A stretch of 64,000 nucleotides of DNA from JBAYST01 sp034932745 (GTDB lineage: Bacteria; Bacillota_I; Bacilli_A; RFN20; CAG-826). The notes under the pieces were generated by a model. It saw only the letters and a program-made list of their open reading frames with translations, did no database searches and was not told the DNA's origin. The stretch is from positions 317,120 through 381,119 of the forward strand of contig JAYFOJ010000001.1 in assembly GCA_034932745.1 (NCBI GenBank), read 5' to 3'. Positions within the stretch are counted from its first letter, which is position 1. Every line of letters begins with the position of its first letter. A program made the translations under genes and the position numbers. Shown here piece after piece: positions 1 to 7,749 of this stretch.

Positions 1-1502
1 ATTTCTGGATTTCTTGCTAATGCTCTAGCGATGGCAATTCTTTGTTTTTGCCCACCTGATAAATTTTTACCGCCTTGTTCGATTTGCGAAGATATTCCAC
101 CTTCTTTTTTCTCGATAAACTCGGCAGCTTGAGAAACATTTATGGCTTTTTTAAGATCATCTAAAGAACCACCTTTTGAATTACCATAAAGAATGTTTTC
201 TTCAATTGTTCCACTAAACATAACAGCCTTTTGTGGCACGATTGAAATACGGTTATACAAAGATTCAAAACGATAATCTTTCACATTAGTTCCATCGACT
301 AGAATTTCTCCATCAGTAGCATCATAATAACGCACTGCTAAATTCGCTAACGTACTCTTGCCTGAACCAGTAGCACCGATAATCGCTAAAGTTTGTCCTT
401 TTGTGACTTTAAATGTAGCGTTATCGATAATTTTCTCGTGTGTTGTATCTCCATCGTAAGAGAAACTAACATTCTTGAATTCGACCTCTCCAGTCAAATC
501 AGTATTCCCATCGGAGTTACCCTCTTTAATACTTACATTAGAGAATATTACTTCACTAATACGACGACCAGAAACAACAGCGCGAGGCATAATCATAAAG
601 ATGATGATAAGTAGCATGAAGGCCATGACGACTTGCATTGAATAAGAAGAGAAGACGAGCATATTAGCAAATAAATTGAACTTATCTGGAATTTCTGATG
701 CAGAATTTATAGCGTATGCTCCAATCCAATATATAGATAGGGTTAAACCAGACATAATTCCACTCATAAGAGGATTCATGATTGCCATGATTAAACCAAT
801 ACCGGTGTTTGTTTTAGTTAGATTCTTATTAACGCTTTCGAATTCTTTTGAACGTTTTTCTTCAGCATTAAAAGCCTTTATAACGCGCAAACCATTGATA
901 TTCTCGCGTGCGATAAGGTTAACGTCGTCGATTTGCTTTTGAACGATTTTGAATTTTGGCAAAGCATATGAAATAGCAATCGAAATGACGATAACAAGCA
1001 CTCCGACGGCCACGCCAGTAGCGATGACCCATCCAGTTGTTCCCTTATCGACGATTTTGATAATTGCCCAAACCGCCATGACTGGAGCTTTTAGTAAAAT
1101 GCTTAATCCCATTGAGAAAATCATCTGAATTTGTGAAACGTCGTTCGTCGCGCGAGTAATTAAACTAGCGGTGGAGAAACGCTCGATGTCTCTTGCGGAC
1201 ATGCTTTCTACTTTGTCATAGATTTCTTTTCTTAATGTCTTTGAAAGGCTTGAAGAAATGTAGGAAGAGATGAAACCAGTTATGGTGCTTACTACAGCAC
1301 TTCCTAAGGCGCATCCGAGCATTTTTGCGCCAGCGATCCAAATGTCAGAAATCTCACTATTTGGTGTTTGCAGTAGTTTTGTGATGTCGATCATGAAATC
1401 TGGCATTTTGAGTTCAAGATAGACAGAAGTGACGATTAGTCCAAAAATAACTATTAAAAGAAACCAATCTCGTTTTCTTAAAAATTTAAATAATTTAAGC
1501 AT
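1..1502 (-). CDS. ABC transporter, fused permease and ATPase (3' end cut by window)
   Basis: This is a half-transporter exporter of the multidrug/lipid MsbA type. Reading leftward from the ATG at 1502, the protein begins MLKLFKFLRKRDW. A six-helix transmembrane domain follows, then a nucleotide-binding domain with Walker A GATGSGKST (near 370-395) and signature LSGGQKQR (near 35-60). The Walker B region and C-terminus lie beyond base 1, so the gene is incomplete because of the window edge and not because it is broken. AAAGG lies just upstream of the ATG. It is divergent from a MarR regulator, the usual pairing for drug exporters. A heterodimer partner gene would be expected further left. Substrate unknown. 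Confidence 0.93.
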   Translation of the reverse strand, partial: MLKLFKFLRKRDWFLLIVIFGLIVTSVYLELKMPDFMIDITKLLQTPNSEISDIWIAGAKMLGCALGSAVVSTITGFISSYISSSLSKTLRKEIYDKVESMSARDIERFSTASLITRATNDVSQIQMIFSMGLSILLKAPVMAVWAIIKIVDKGTTGWVIATGVAVGVLVIVISIAISYALPKFKIVQKQIDDVNLIARENINGLRVIKAFNAEEKRSKEFESVNKNLTKTNTGIGLIMAIMNPLMSGIMSGLTLSIYWIGAYAINSASEIPDKFNLFANMLVFSSYSMQVVMAFMLLIIIFMIMPRAVVSGRRISEVIFSNVSIKEGNSDGNTDLTGEVEFKNVSFSYDGDTTHEKIIDNATFKVTKGQTLAIIGATGSGKSTLANLAVRYYDATDGEILVDGTNVKDYRFESLYNRISIVPQKAVMFSGTIEENILYGNSKGGSLDDLKKAINVSQAAEFIEKKEGGISSQIEQGGKNLSGGQKQRIAIARALARNPE

Positions 1503-1544
1503 TTTACGCCTTTCATTGCCGTATCAAAATATCGGCTGCTAATT

Positions 1545-1573
1545 ACCATAAACATGTAATATATTAAAGTCAA
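1545..1573 (-). promoter_or_regulatory. Promoter for the ABC exporter
   Basis: On the minus strand a TTGACT box (1568-1573) and a TATGGT box (1545-1550) are separated by exactly 17 nt. They lie about 45 nt upstream of the exporter ATG. Confidence 0.5.
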
Positions 1574-1596
1574 TATTTATGGACAATTACGTTTTG

Positions 1597-1638
1597 TTTA
1601 CCTTTTTCTAGAACTATACTATAATTGTATTAGTTATA
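1597..1638 (+). promoter_or_regulatory. MarR gene promoter with overlapping inverted repeat
   Basis: TTTACC (1597-1602), 17 nt, then TATAAT (1620-1625). The -10 box opens an imperfect dyad, TATAA...TTATA, spanning 1620-1638. This is a plausible autoregulatory MarR operator between the divergent genes. The operator role is inferred. Confidence 0.5.
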
Positions 1639-1652
1639 AAGGAGACAAGCTG

Positions 1653-2102
1653 ATGAGAGAAAAACTTTTAGAATCACTATTAAAAGAATTGGAATGTATG
1701 GATCCAGACTTTCGAAGAAAAGTTGCGAAACCTTTACTATCAATAGATCCTTTTCATTTCACCAGTCTACAAAGAATGACTCTTGTTTTTCTACGCAGAA
1801 GCGGCCCTCAACCGATGAATGTGATTGCCTCATTTCATGGAATTTCAAAGCAGCAATTAACACCTATCGTCGAAAGTCTCGAGAAACAAAACATGGTGAT
1901 TAGAGAGACAAATCCAGAAAATCGTCGTGAAGTAATTGTGACTATAACTAAGAAAAGTGAAGAATTCTTTAGAGAAACAAAAAAGCGCGTTATCGATGAA
2001 TGGATGGGCAAATTGGATCATTTCACCGATGAAGAAATCGAAGAAATAATTACACATATGCACGCCATTAATGGTTTTTTAAGAAGAATTAACGAAGAAT
2101 AA
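1653..2102 (+). CDS. MarR family winged-helix regulator
   Basis: 149-residue MarR-type repressor with typical length and architecture: N-terminal dimerisation helices, then a winged helix around residues 45-110 (FLRRSGPQPMNVIASFHGIS, then a wing ending NRREVIVTITKKSEEF). An AAGGAG Shine-Dalgarno site sits 7 nt before the ATG. It is divergent from the ABC exporter, and MarR proteins commonly repress an adjacent exporter until a drug or metabolite ligand binds. Ligand unknown. Confidence 0.9.
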   Translation: MREKLLESLLKELECMDPDFRRKVAKPLLSIDPFHFTSLQRMTLVFLRRSGPQPMNVIASFHGISKQQLTPIVESLEKQNMVIRETNPENRREVIVTITKKSEEFFRETKKRVIDEWMGKLDHFTDEEIEEIITHMHAINGFLRRINEE

Positions 2103-2157
2103 ACTACGAGATTTAATTAGTCATTATTTTCGATATAATAATATCGAGGATAATAAA

Positions 2158-2868
2158 ATGAATTTAGTAAAAGATAATTGGACCAAAGAAGATAGACATC
2201 TTTTTAACGAATATCTCATGTCTTTTAGCAAAGGAAAAGAAAAAGGCGAATGGGAAAAAAGAATCGTTAATACTTCTTTACCTTGCATTGCGGTTCCATC
2301 GCCGGATGTAAAGAAAATAACAAAAGAAATTCATAAAGGTAATTATTTGTCTTTTATCGATCTTTGGATTTGGGACAATTTCACTGATACCGCGATTATC
2401 GGTGGCCTTATCTGTCTTATTAAAGACTTTGATTTAATGAAAAAGTATTTATTGAAGTTTGTTCATAAGGCCGATTGCTGGGCGACGGTCGATTTATTGA
2501 AATTTAATATTAAAGATAACAATAAAAAGCAATATCTAGAATTAGCAAAAGAACTAATCAAAGATAATCACCCTTTTACTAGAAGAGCGGGGGTAACAAT
2601 TCTTTTCAAAATGGTGGATGATGACTTATATATTAATGAAATATTTAAAATCATGAATTCATTTTATAATGAGGATGAATATTACGTTAACATGGTTGTA
2701 GCGTGGCTTTTTGCGGAATGTTTTACCAAACAAAGACAAAAAACACTGGAATTCTTAAATACCCATCGCTTAAATAAGTTCACCATAAATAAAGGAATTT
2801 CGAAGTGTCGAGATAGTTTTAGAGTTTCCAAAGAAGATAAAGAAATGCTTCTGAAATATCGACAATAG
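2158..2868 (+). CDS. DNA alkylation repair protein, AlkD-like
   Basis: 236 residues, all-helical HEAT-like repeat protein of the AlkC/AlkD glycosylase superfamily, which excises N3/N7-alkylated purines. The segment KADCWATVDLL keeps the Trp-x3-Asp spacing seen in the AlkD active site. The C-terminal NKGISKCRDSFRVS is the family's typical last-repeat signature. GAGGAT precedes the ATG and a TATAAT box lies about 20 nt upstream. It appears monocistronic. Family assignment is good; activity is untested. Confidence 0.8.
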   Translation: MNLVKDNWTKEDRHLFNEYLMSFSKGKEKGEWEKRIVNTSLPCIAVPSPDVKKITKEIHKGNYLSFIDLWIWDNFTDTAIIGGLICLIKDFDLMKKYLLKFVHKADCWATVDLLKFNIKDNNKKQYLELAKELIKDNHPFTRRAGVTILFKMVDDDLYINEIFKIMNSFYNEDEYYVNMVVAWLFAECFTKQRQKTLEFLNTHRLNKFTINKGISKCRDSFRVSKEDKEMLLKYRQ

Positions 2869-2950
2869 TTCCACTTATTAATGGCAATTTTTACTTGCTT
2901 TTTATCTTTTTAATATCTGGTTAGTATAAATGCGAAAGGAGGGAAACTAA

Positions 2951-3412
2951 ATGCTCGATGTAATAAAAGTTGGTCAAAAACTCAAAGATACAAGATTGAA
3001 AAATAAGTTATCTCAAGAAGAGATCGCAAATAAAATCTATGTTACTAGACAAGCTGTATCAAATTGGGAAATGGGCATTTCTCTTCCGACGATTGATTCT
3101 CTTATTATGCTGACAAAGATTTATCATTCTCCAATCGAAGAACTGCTTTGTTTAGATGAAGACATAATCCTTAAAGAGAACATTTTTGAAGGACATAGTA
3201 GAGATTTCATTATTAAACAAATAATCGAAAGAAAACTGAAAGTTGATTTAGTTGAGGTTTTCTACCAGTTTTCAAAAAAAGAAAGAAGACAAATAGTCCG
3301 AGCGGTCAAAGATAAGAAAATCATTGTTGATCGTAGAGGCTTCATGGAGATTTTGACCAAAGATGAGAAAAATTTACTTTTTAAAAAAAGAAAGGGCGTG
3401 AAAAAATTATGA
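2951..3412 (+). CDS. XRE-family HTH regulator
   Basis: 153 residues. The N-terminal Cro/C1 helix-turn-helix (residues 7-62) has the recognition segment YVTRQAVSNWEMG, and a basic C-terminal region of about 85 residues follows, unlike any domain I recognise. A strong AAAGGAGG site precedes the ATG. The stop codon overlaps the start of the next gene (ATGA), so the acidic repeat protein is translationally coupled. The very basic tail (RKLKV...KKRKGVKKL) next to a very acidic partner suggests, but does not show, that the two proteins interact. Confidence 0.85.
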   Translation: MLDVIKVGQKLKDTRLKNKLSQEEIANKIYVTRQAVSNWEMGISLPTIDSLIMLTKIYHSPIEELLCLDEDIILKENIFEGHSRDFIIKQIIERKLKVDLVEVFYQFSKKERRQIVRAVKDKKIIVDRRGFMEILTKDEKNLLFKKRKGVKKL

Positions 3413-3846
3413 ATTTAGATTTAAAGAAAATGTTAGCGTTTTTAGAAGACGAAGATATCAAAGAACTACTTAAAAAAATTAATGAAAATGGTGGACATGA
3501 ATATCGTGGCGTGACCATCGATAATCTACTTCCGTTTTTAGACGAAGAAGACATCGATGAAATGATTCAAAACTGCAGTAATGAAGACAGAGATTTCAGC
3601 CGCTACATTCCATTTGCAAGCGATGAGAAAATTAACGAAATATTCATTCAAAGAATTAAAGATAATAAGCCGATTAGGGATTTGCTTCCATTCGTCGATG
3701 ACGATGCACTTCACGAATTAGTCGTTCAGTACACAAGTGGTAAGGAAGTTAATATCGACTTCAATGAAATATACCCATTTTTAGATGACGATGATATCAA
3801 AGCGCTTCTTCATTATGTGATGACGCACGACGAAGAAAAGAAATAA
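3409..3846 (+). CDS. Acidic helical-repeat protein coupled to XRE regulator
   Basis: 145 residues, function unknown. It consists of about five copies of a short repeat with core (L/I)(L/Y)PF(L/V)(D/E)(D/E)(D/E)x(I/L)xx(L/M)(L/I): MLAFLEDEDIKELL, LLPFLDEEDIDEMI, YIPFASDEKINEIF, LLPFVDDDALHELV, IYPFLDDDDIKALL. The repeats are separated by about 15-18 residues. No signal peptide or membrane helix. It overlaps the XRE gene by 4 nt. The strong net negative charge suggests a protein- or metal-binding partner of the regulator, perhaps an antirepressor (inference). Confidence 0.75.
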   Translation: MNLDLKKMLAFLEDEDIKELLKKINENGGHEYRGVTIDNLLPFLDEEDIDEMIQNCSNEDRDFSRYIPFASDEKINEIFIQRIKDNKPIRDLLPFVDDDALHELVVQYTSGKEVNIDFNEIYPFLDDDDIKALLHYVMTHDEEKK

Positions 3847-3850
3847 AAGA

Positions 3851-3878
3851 AAATGCCGGTTATCCGGCATTTATTTTT
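3851..3878. terminator. Bidirectional Rho-independent terminator
   Basis: Stem AAATGCCGG / CCGGCATTT with a TTAT loop, followed by a T run. It lies between convergent genes and has U-tract-like ends on both strands. Confidence 0.85.
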
Positions 3879-4641
3879 TGTCTTTATCTTTAGAGGCGTA
3901 CTCGTTAATTTCATCAGTAACGCTATTTTTACTGCCTTTAAATGGGAAGAAGAAGTTTGGCTTATTTTTCTTTTTGGAATTTTGAGGAGCATTTACTTTA
4001 AGAATTTCGGCTGTTTTCTCTCTAACGCTTTCTCTTAATTTATCAAGACTGATGACGATTTTATTCTTTTTAGCGGCAGAGGTAATCTTGGTTGCTAGAT
4101 GAATTGAATACGCAAAGTCGACGAGAATCATGCCAGCGACCATTCCGATGAAGAAATAATATATTTGATGATCATTTGATGCTAGCCAATAAACAGCCTC
4201 TACTAAGTACTTATTTATAAAGAAGTAATATATAGCGCCCACAACTAGCCAAATCAAAGAGAACGAAGGGCATATGATGCCCATAATATTTCCTTTGCGG
4301 TTGCTATAATCCCAAAGTTTGATTTTCATTCCTTTTATAAATATTAGTCCAGCGATAAATTCGACTAAAACCATCACTATTGCAATCATTATTACTTTTA
4401 CAATTGCGCCCCAAACACTTGTATCACTTAATCCAATTGAGGTTAAATCGATATTGCTTAATGCGTAAAGTGCAACTGTTCCAAAACCATAGATTGGAAG
4501 ATATGGTCCGACTAGAAATCCTGGATTAACCCATTTATGCTGAGAGACGAATCTTCTAAAGAATAGTTCGATAACCCAACCGATTAAAGAGCCAATGACG
4601 AACAAGGTTACTATCGAGATGAAAATAATAAGCGAATCCAT
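3871..4641 (-). CDS. CmpB-type multi-pass membrane protein (putative ABC permease)
   Basis: 256 residues from the ATG at 4641. It has six or so membrane helices and the family features GWVIELFFRRF and WVNPGFLVGPYLPIYGFG near the N-terminus, typical of the CmpB family (PF06541), followed by a charged C-terminal tail. A longer reading to 4740 would overlap yqeY and its ribosome site, so it is rejected. A TATACT box at 4648-4653 lies 6 nt before the ATG with no Shine-Dalgarno, suggesting a leaderless mRNA. Substrate and partners unknown. Confidence 0.75.
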   Translation of the reverse strand: MDSLIIFISIVTLFVIGSLIGWVIELFFRRFVSQHKWVNPGFLVGPYLPIYGFGTVALYALSNIDLTSIGLSDTSVWGAIVKVIMIAIVMVLVEFIAGLIFIKGMKIKLWDYSNRKGNIMGIICPSFSLIWLVVGAIYYFFINKYLVEAVYWLASNDHQIYYFFIGMVAGMILVDFAYSIHLATKITSAAKKNKIVISLDKLRESVREKTAEILKVNAPQNSKKKNKPNFFFPFKGSKNSVTDEINEYASKDKDKK

Positions 4642-4708
4642 AAGATTAGTATACAAGGAAACATATACTGGTGTGATATAATATCTTCGATTCAAAGGAG
4701 GAAAGCTT

Positions 4709-5137
4709 ATGCTTATCAACGAATTACAAAAGGCTAACATCGAGGCATTGAAGGCTCACGACGATAACAAAAGAGCGATTCTTTCAGTTGTTATTAATAA
4801 GTACAAAATGCTCGAAGTAGAAGCTAGAGCTACTGGTAAAGAAGTAGGGGATGCGGATATGCTATCCGTTATTCAAAAGACACTTAAGGAATTAGCAGAT
4901 GAAAAAGAAGGTTTCATTTCTGCTGGACGAAATGAAAAGATTAAAGCTTTGATCGCGCAAGAGGACATTATCAAAGAATATCTTCCAAAACAATTAAGCG
5001 AAGAAGCGATCCGCGCTGAAATCGCTAAATTAGCAGATAAAACGCTTCCAAGCATCATGAAACACTTCAAAACCAATTTCGCCGGACAGGTCGATATGGG
5101 TTTAGTGGGTAAAATTGCTCGCGAAATTAATTCTTAA
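4709..5137 (+). CDS. yqeY: GatB/YqeY domain protein
   Basis: 142 residues, full length for YqeY, a soluble helical protein related to the tRNA-binding tail of GatB amidotransferase. Typical segments are DDNKRAILSVVINKYKMLEV, KEGFISAGRNEKI, DIIKEYLPKQLSEE and NFAGQVDMGLVGKIAREI. A strong AAAGGAGGAAAG ribosome site precedes the ATG. The role may concern tRNA-dependent amidation or tRNA binding, but it is not established. It is followed directly by tRNA-Trp. Confidence 0.9.
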   Translation: MLINELQKANIEALKAHDDNKRAILSVVINKYKMLEVEARATGKEVGDADMLSVIQKTLKELADEKEGFISAGRNEKIKALIAQEDIIKEYLPKQLSEEAIRAEIAKLADKTLPSIMKHFKTNFAGQVDMGLVGKIAREINS

Positions 5138-5186
5138 TATTTCTTGTCAATACGCGGTTTATTATTTATAATTTAAACCGCTATAT

Positions 5187-5260
5187 AGGGGTGTCGTACA
5201 ATGGTAGTACTTCGGTCTCCAAAACCGCCAATGCGGGTTCGATTCCTGCCACCCCTGCCA
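5187..5260 (+). tRNA. tRNA-Trp (anticodon CCA)
   Basis: Perfect 7-bp acceptor AGGGGTG / CACCCCT, discriminator G, encoded CCA end, T-loop TTCGATT and anticodon loop CTCCAAA reading CCA. The lower anticodon stem pair is mismatched. A CCA-only Trp tRNA fits TGA being used as stop here. It abuts the restriction-modification island. Confidence 0.93.
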
Positions 5261-5272
5261 TTTAAGAAGAAC

Positions 5273-5304
5273 AAGCATTGATACACAATATCAGTGCTTT
5301 TTTT
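5273..5304 (+). terminator. Terminator after tRNA-Trp
   Basis: 10-bp stem AAGCATTGAT / ATCAGTGCTT (one G-U pair) followed by TTTTTTT. Confidence 0.8.
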
Positions 5305-5654
5305 GTGCTTTTAGCCACTTTTTTGACCTTTTTGATGCTTGTTTTCTATTTTTGCATAGTAAGTCTTTGTATCAATAGTGTTCTAGTGCTACACAAAAAG
5401 TGATAATAATAAGATTGCCGACGGGACTTGAACTATTAAAAAGGCATAAAAATAGCGTTTTTTAGCCAAAAATGTTTGTTTTTAGAAAATGAAAAAATCT
5501 ACGCATGCGTACGCGAAGCCAAAAATGAACGTTTCAAGTCCTGTCACCCCATAGATGATTTGAGAATGGTGTTGATTAGAATTAAAAAGGGTTGAAGGGT
5601 AGACACAATGAATTGATACAAACTGAAGAGTAAAATTTCTTAACTACTTAATAG
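5305..5654. other. Non-coding left flank of the island
   Basis: I see no gene here. It holds TTTGTATCAA at 5366-5375, its reverse complement at 5613-5622, a perfect 12-bp palindrome TACGCATGCGTA (5500-5511), and a GGGACTTGAAC sequence near 5423 that is an inverted copy of the att-like repeat at 5533. The content looks like recombination scar sequence beside a tRNA gene. Confidence 0.5.
5533..5548 (+). repeat. Left att-like direct repeat
   Basis: TTCAAGTCCTGTCACC, identical to 9930-9945. It resembles the T-arm and 3' end of a tRNA, such as TTCGATTCCTGCCACC in the adjacent tRNA-Trp. The two copies bracket the restriction-modification genes. Confidence 0.6.
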
Positions 5655-5680
5655 ATAAGAAAAACCTCTTATGGTATGAT
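5655..5680 (+). promoter_or_regulatory. Methyltransferase promoter with inverted repeat
   Basis: An extended -10 element, TGGTATGAT (5672-5680), lies 20 nt before the methyltransferase ATG. It is preceded by the inverted repeat ATAAGA-N6-TCTTAT (5655-5672), which overlaps the promoter and could bind a regulator, possibly the methyltransferase itself (inference). Confidence 0.4.
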
Positions 5681-5700
5681 TTAACCAGTACGGTGACAAA

Positions 5701-6606
5701 ATGAAAAAACCAAAATTTACTTTTATCGATTTATTTGCTGGAATCGGTGGTTTCCACATTGCTATGCATAATTTAGGCGGCGAGTGTGTATTTGCCTCAG
5801 AATGGGACAACGATTGTAGAAAAACATACACAGCTAATTTTAGAGAAATATCTCCTAAGTTATTTGATAAAGATGGCAAACCCAATGATCTTTTTGCTGG
5901 CGATATAACTAAAGTTCCTCCAGAATCTATACCTAACCATGATATTTTATGTGGCGGTTTTCCATGTCAGCCATTTTCACAAGCTGGTTATAAAAGAGGA
6001 TTTGAGGATACTAGAGGAACGTTATTTTTTAATGTTGCAGCCATATTAAAAGCGAAACAACCAATTGCATTCTTTCTTGAAAACGTAAGAGGATTGTTCA
6101 CGCATGATGATGGTAAAACCTTTGAGGTTATCAAGAATACAATCGATGAACTTGGATATGACTTTTTCTATCAAATTGTTAAAGCATCTGATTTTAATTG
6201 CCCTCAGCACAGACCACGTCTATACATGATTGGTATTAGAAAAGATTTAAAGTTAAAATACACATTCCCAAAACCAGTCCCACTAACAAAAAATATGAGT
6301 TGGGTATTTGATGGTGCAACAGTCAATAAAGAGATTGGATTCACCCTCAGAGTTGGCGGGAAATCTTCACCTATTGATGATAGAAGAAACTGGGATGGTT
6401 ATATCGTTGATGGCCAAGAAAGAAGAATCTCACCTAAAGAAGGCAAGAGAATGCAGGGTTTCCCTGATGATTTCGAGTTCCCTGTCAGTAAGGGCGCAGC
6501 AATGAAACAATTAGGCAATTCTGTTGCCATCCCAGCAATCGAAGCGACCGCGAATGAACTTGTTAAAATACTTGAAGCCGCTGGTTTAATTGGAAAGAAG
6601 GAATAG
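5701..6606 (+). CDS. DNA (cytosine-5)-methyltransferase, HpaII-type
   Basis: 301 residues. All diagnostic C5-methyltransferase motifs are present in order: FIDLFAGIGG (I, about 8-17), GGFPCQPFSQAG (IV, catalytic Cys89), FFLENVRG (VI), QHRPRLYMIGIR (VIII), RMQGFPDDF (IX) and MKQLGNSVAIPAI (X). It transfers a methyl group from SAM to cytosine in a specific site. The very short variable region before motif IX suggests a short recognition site. The HpaII-like nuclease follows 1 nt after the stop, so protective methylation of CCGG is the likely role (inference). This is the first gene of the island beside tRNA-Trp. Confidence 0.95.
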   Translation: MKKPKFTFIDLFAGIGGFHIAMHNLGGECVFASEWDNDCRKTYTANFREISPKLFDKDGKPNDLFAGDITKVPPESIPNHDILCGGFPCQPFSQAGYKRGFEDTRGTLFFNVAAILKAKQPIAFFLENVRGLFTHDDGKTFEVIKNTIDELGYDFFYQIVKASDFNCPQHRPRLYMIGIRKDLKLKYTFPKPVPLTKNMSWVFDGATVNKEIGFTLRVGGKSSPIDDRRNWDGYIVDGQERRISPKEGKRMQGFPDDFEFPVSKGAAMKQLGNSVAIPAIEATANELVKILEAAGLIGKKE

Positions 6607-6607
6607 T

Positions 6608-7690
6608 ATGAGCTCTTTTAATCGTGGTGAATGGTCCGAAATCTATGCGATTCTATGCATGCTCGTATGCCCAGAACTTTCTGTTGGCAATGCTGATTTA
6701 GAGGAAATTACAAATAAACTTTATAAAATAAAAAAGATTCAAATTGCAAACCCTAATACAGATAACGGCATTATTGAGTATTGCCTTAATAATAATTGTG
6801 ATGTTGAAGTATATTACGATAATGAATTGGATAACTTAATTTCTATGCTCGAACTAAATGAGAATAAACATCGTATTTTTGATGCTATTCAAAATGCGCC
6901 AATTGGCAATGGTGCTTTCGAAATTGAAGGAATTGAAAATATTCTTGTCAAATTGACTAGAGGCAACAAGATTAAAGCTAGATCATTTAGCAAGGAAGAT
7001 TTAGAAGCAACAGTCTTAGACAAGAGAATAGGAAAAGATGCTTCGTTAAAATATAGTATTAAGTCATCATTGGGTAGCCCAGCAACTTTGCTAAATGCAA
7101 GTAACCACACTAATTTTTTGTATTCAATTACTGGATTAGATGAAAAATATATTGATGAAATTAATTCAATTGAAACAAGAACTAAACTGTTGGATAGAAT
7201 AAATTTCATTACTTCGCATGGTGGAAAAATTAAATTCGAAAGAATAGTAGACCAAAACCTTGAATACAATTTGAGGATGATTGATACGTTAATGCCTGAG
7301 TATTTAGCGAATGTATTATTGAATTCGTATATTAAAGGCACAAAAGATTTGAAAGATCTATTTTTGACATCAAATCAGTTCATTGATGAGGATTTTGCCT
7401 TAAAGAAACTTGGCGATTTATTAGAGGGCATTAGTTTTGGATTCTTTCCAAGCATTAAATGGGATGGAATTAATAATGTTAATGGCGGATTAGTAATAGT
7501 CAAAAACGATGGCAATGTTATCATTTTAGACTTGGTTTATTATAGAAATGAAGTTTTAAAATTCCTTATCAAAGAAACTAAATTAGATTCGCCAAGTTCG
7601 AGCCGATATAATATGCTTCATTTAGAAAAGGATTTGTTTAGTGACAAAATCTTCTTTACACTGAATCTACAAATAAGATACAAAGAATAA
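6608..7690 (+). CDS. HpaII-like type II restriction endonuclease
   Basis: 360 residues from the ATG at 6608, with AAGGAA as ribosome site inside the end of the methyltransferase gene. The N-terminus FNRGEWSEIYAILCML matches the NKGEWSE(I/L)Y opening of the HpaII family (PF09561). The C-terminus SPSSSRYN...FFTLNLQIRY matches the SPS(T/S)SRH...LNLQIRF ending shared by this group. Length is close to R.HpaII. Expected activity is cleavage of CCGG when unmethylated; specificity is inferred from family resemblance and the adjacent methyltransferase. The gene looks more AT-rich than the surrounding chromosome. Confidence 0.78.
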   Translation: MSSFNRGEWSEIYAILCMLVCPELSVGNADLEEITNKLYKIKKIQIANPNTDNGIIEYCLNNNCDVEVYYDNELDNLISMLELNENKHRIFDAIQNAPIGNGAFEIEGIENILVKLTRGNKIKARSFSKEDLEATVLDKRIGKDASLKYSIKSSLGSPATLLNASNHTNFLYSITGLDEKYIDEINSIETRTKLLDRINFITSHGGKIKFERIVDQNLEYNLRMIDTLMPEYLANVLLNSYIKGTKDLKDLFLTSNQFIDEDFALKKLGDLLEGISFGFFPSIKWDGINNVNGGLVIVKNDGNVIILDLVYYRNEVLKFLIKETKLDSPSSSRYNMLHLEKDLFSDKIFFTLNLQIRYKE

Positions 7691-7711
7691 AACAACCATT
7701 TAAACAATTAG

Positions 7712-7737
7712 GAGATGAACAATCATCTCTTTTCTTT
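7712..7737 (+). terminator. Terminator after the restriction gene
   Basis: Stem GAGATGA / TCATCTC with an ACAA loop, then TTTTCTTTT. The T run merges into the -10 box (TAAAAT, 7738-7743) of the next gene. Confidence 0.75.
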
Positions 7738-7749
7738 TAAAATAATGCT

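Noticed and set aside
4642..4740. Longer N-terminus for the CmpB-type membrane protein starting at 4740
   Set aside because: It would overlap the start and ribosome site of yqeY, and the segment has no membrane-protein or signal character. The ATG at 4641 has a -10 box at the leaderless spacing.
5187..5260. TGA as a tryptophan codon (mycoplasma code)
   Set aside because: The tRNA-Trp anticodon is CCA, and TGA ends several genes in sensible places (3412, 9699, 40310, 48221).
5416..5550. A second, degenerate tRNA gene in the island flank
   Set aside because: Only the T-arm/acceptor-like word is present. No D-arm or anticodon arm can be folded.
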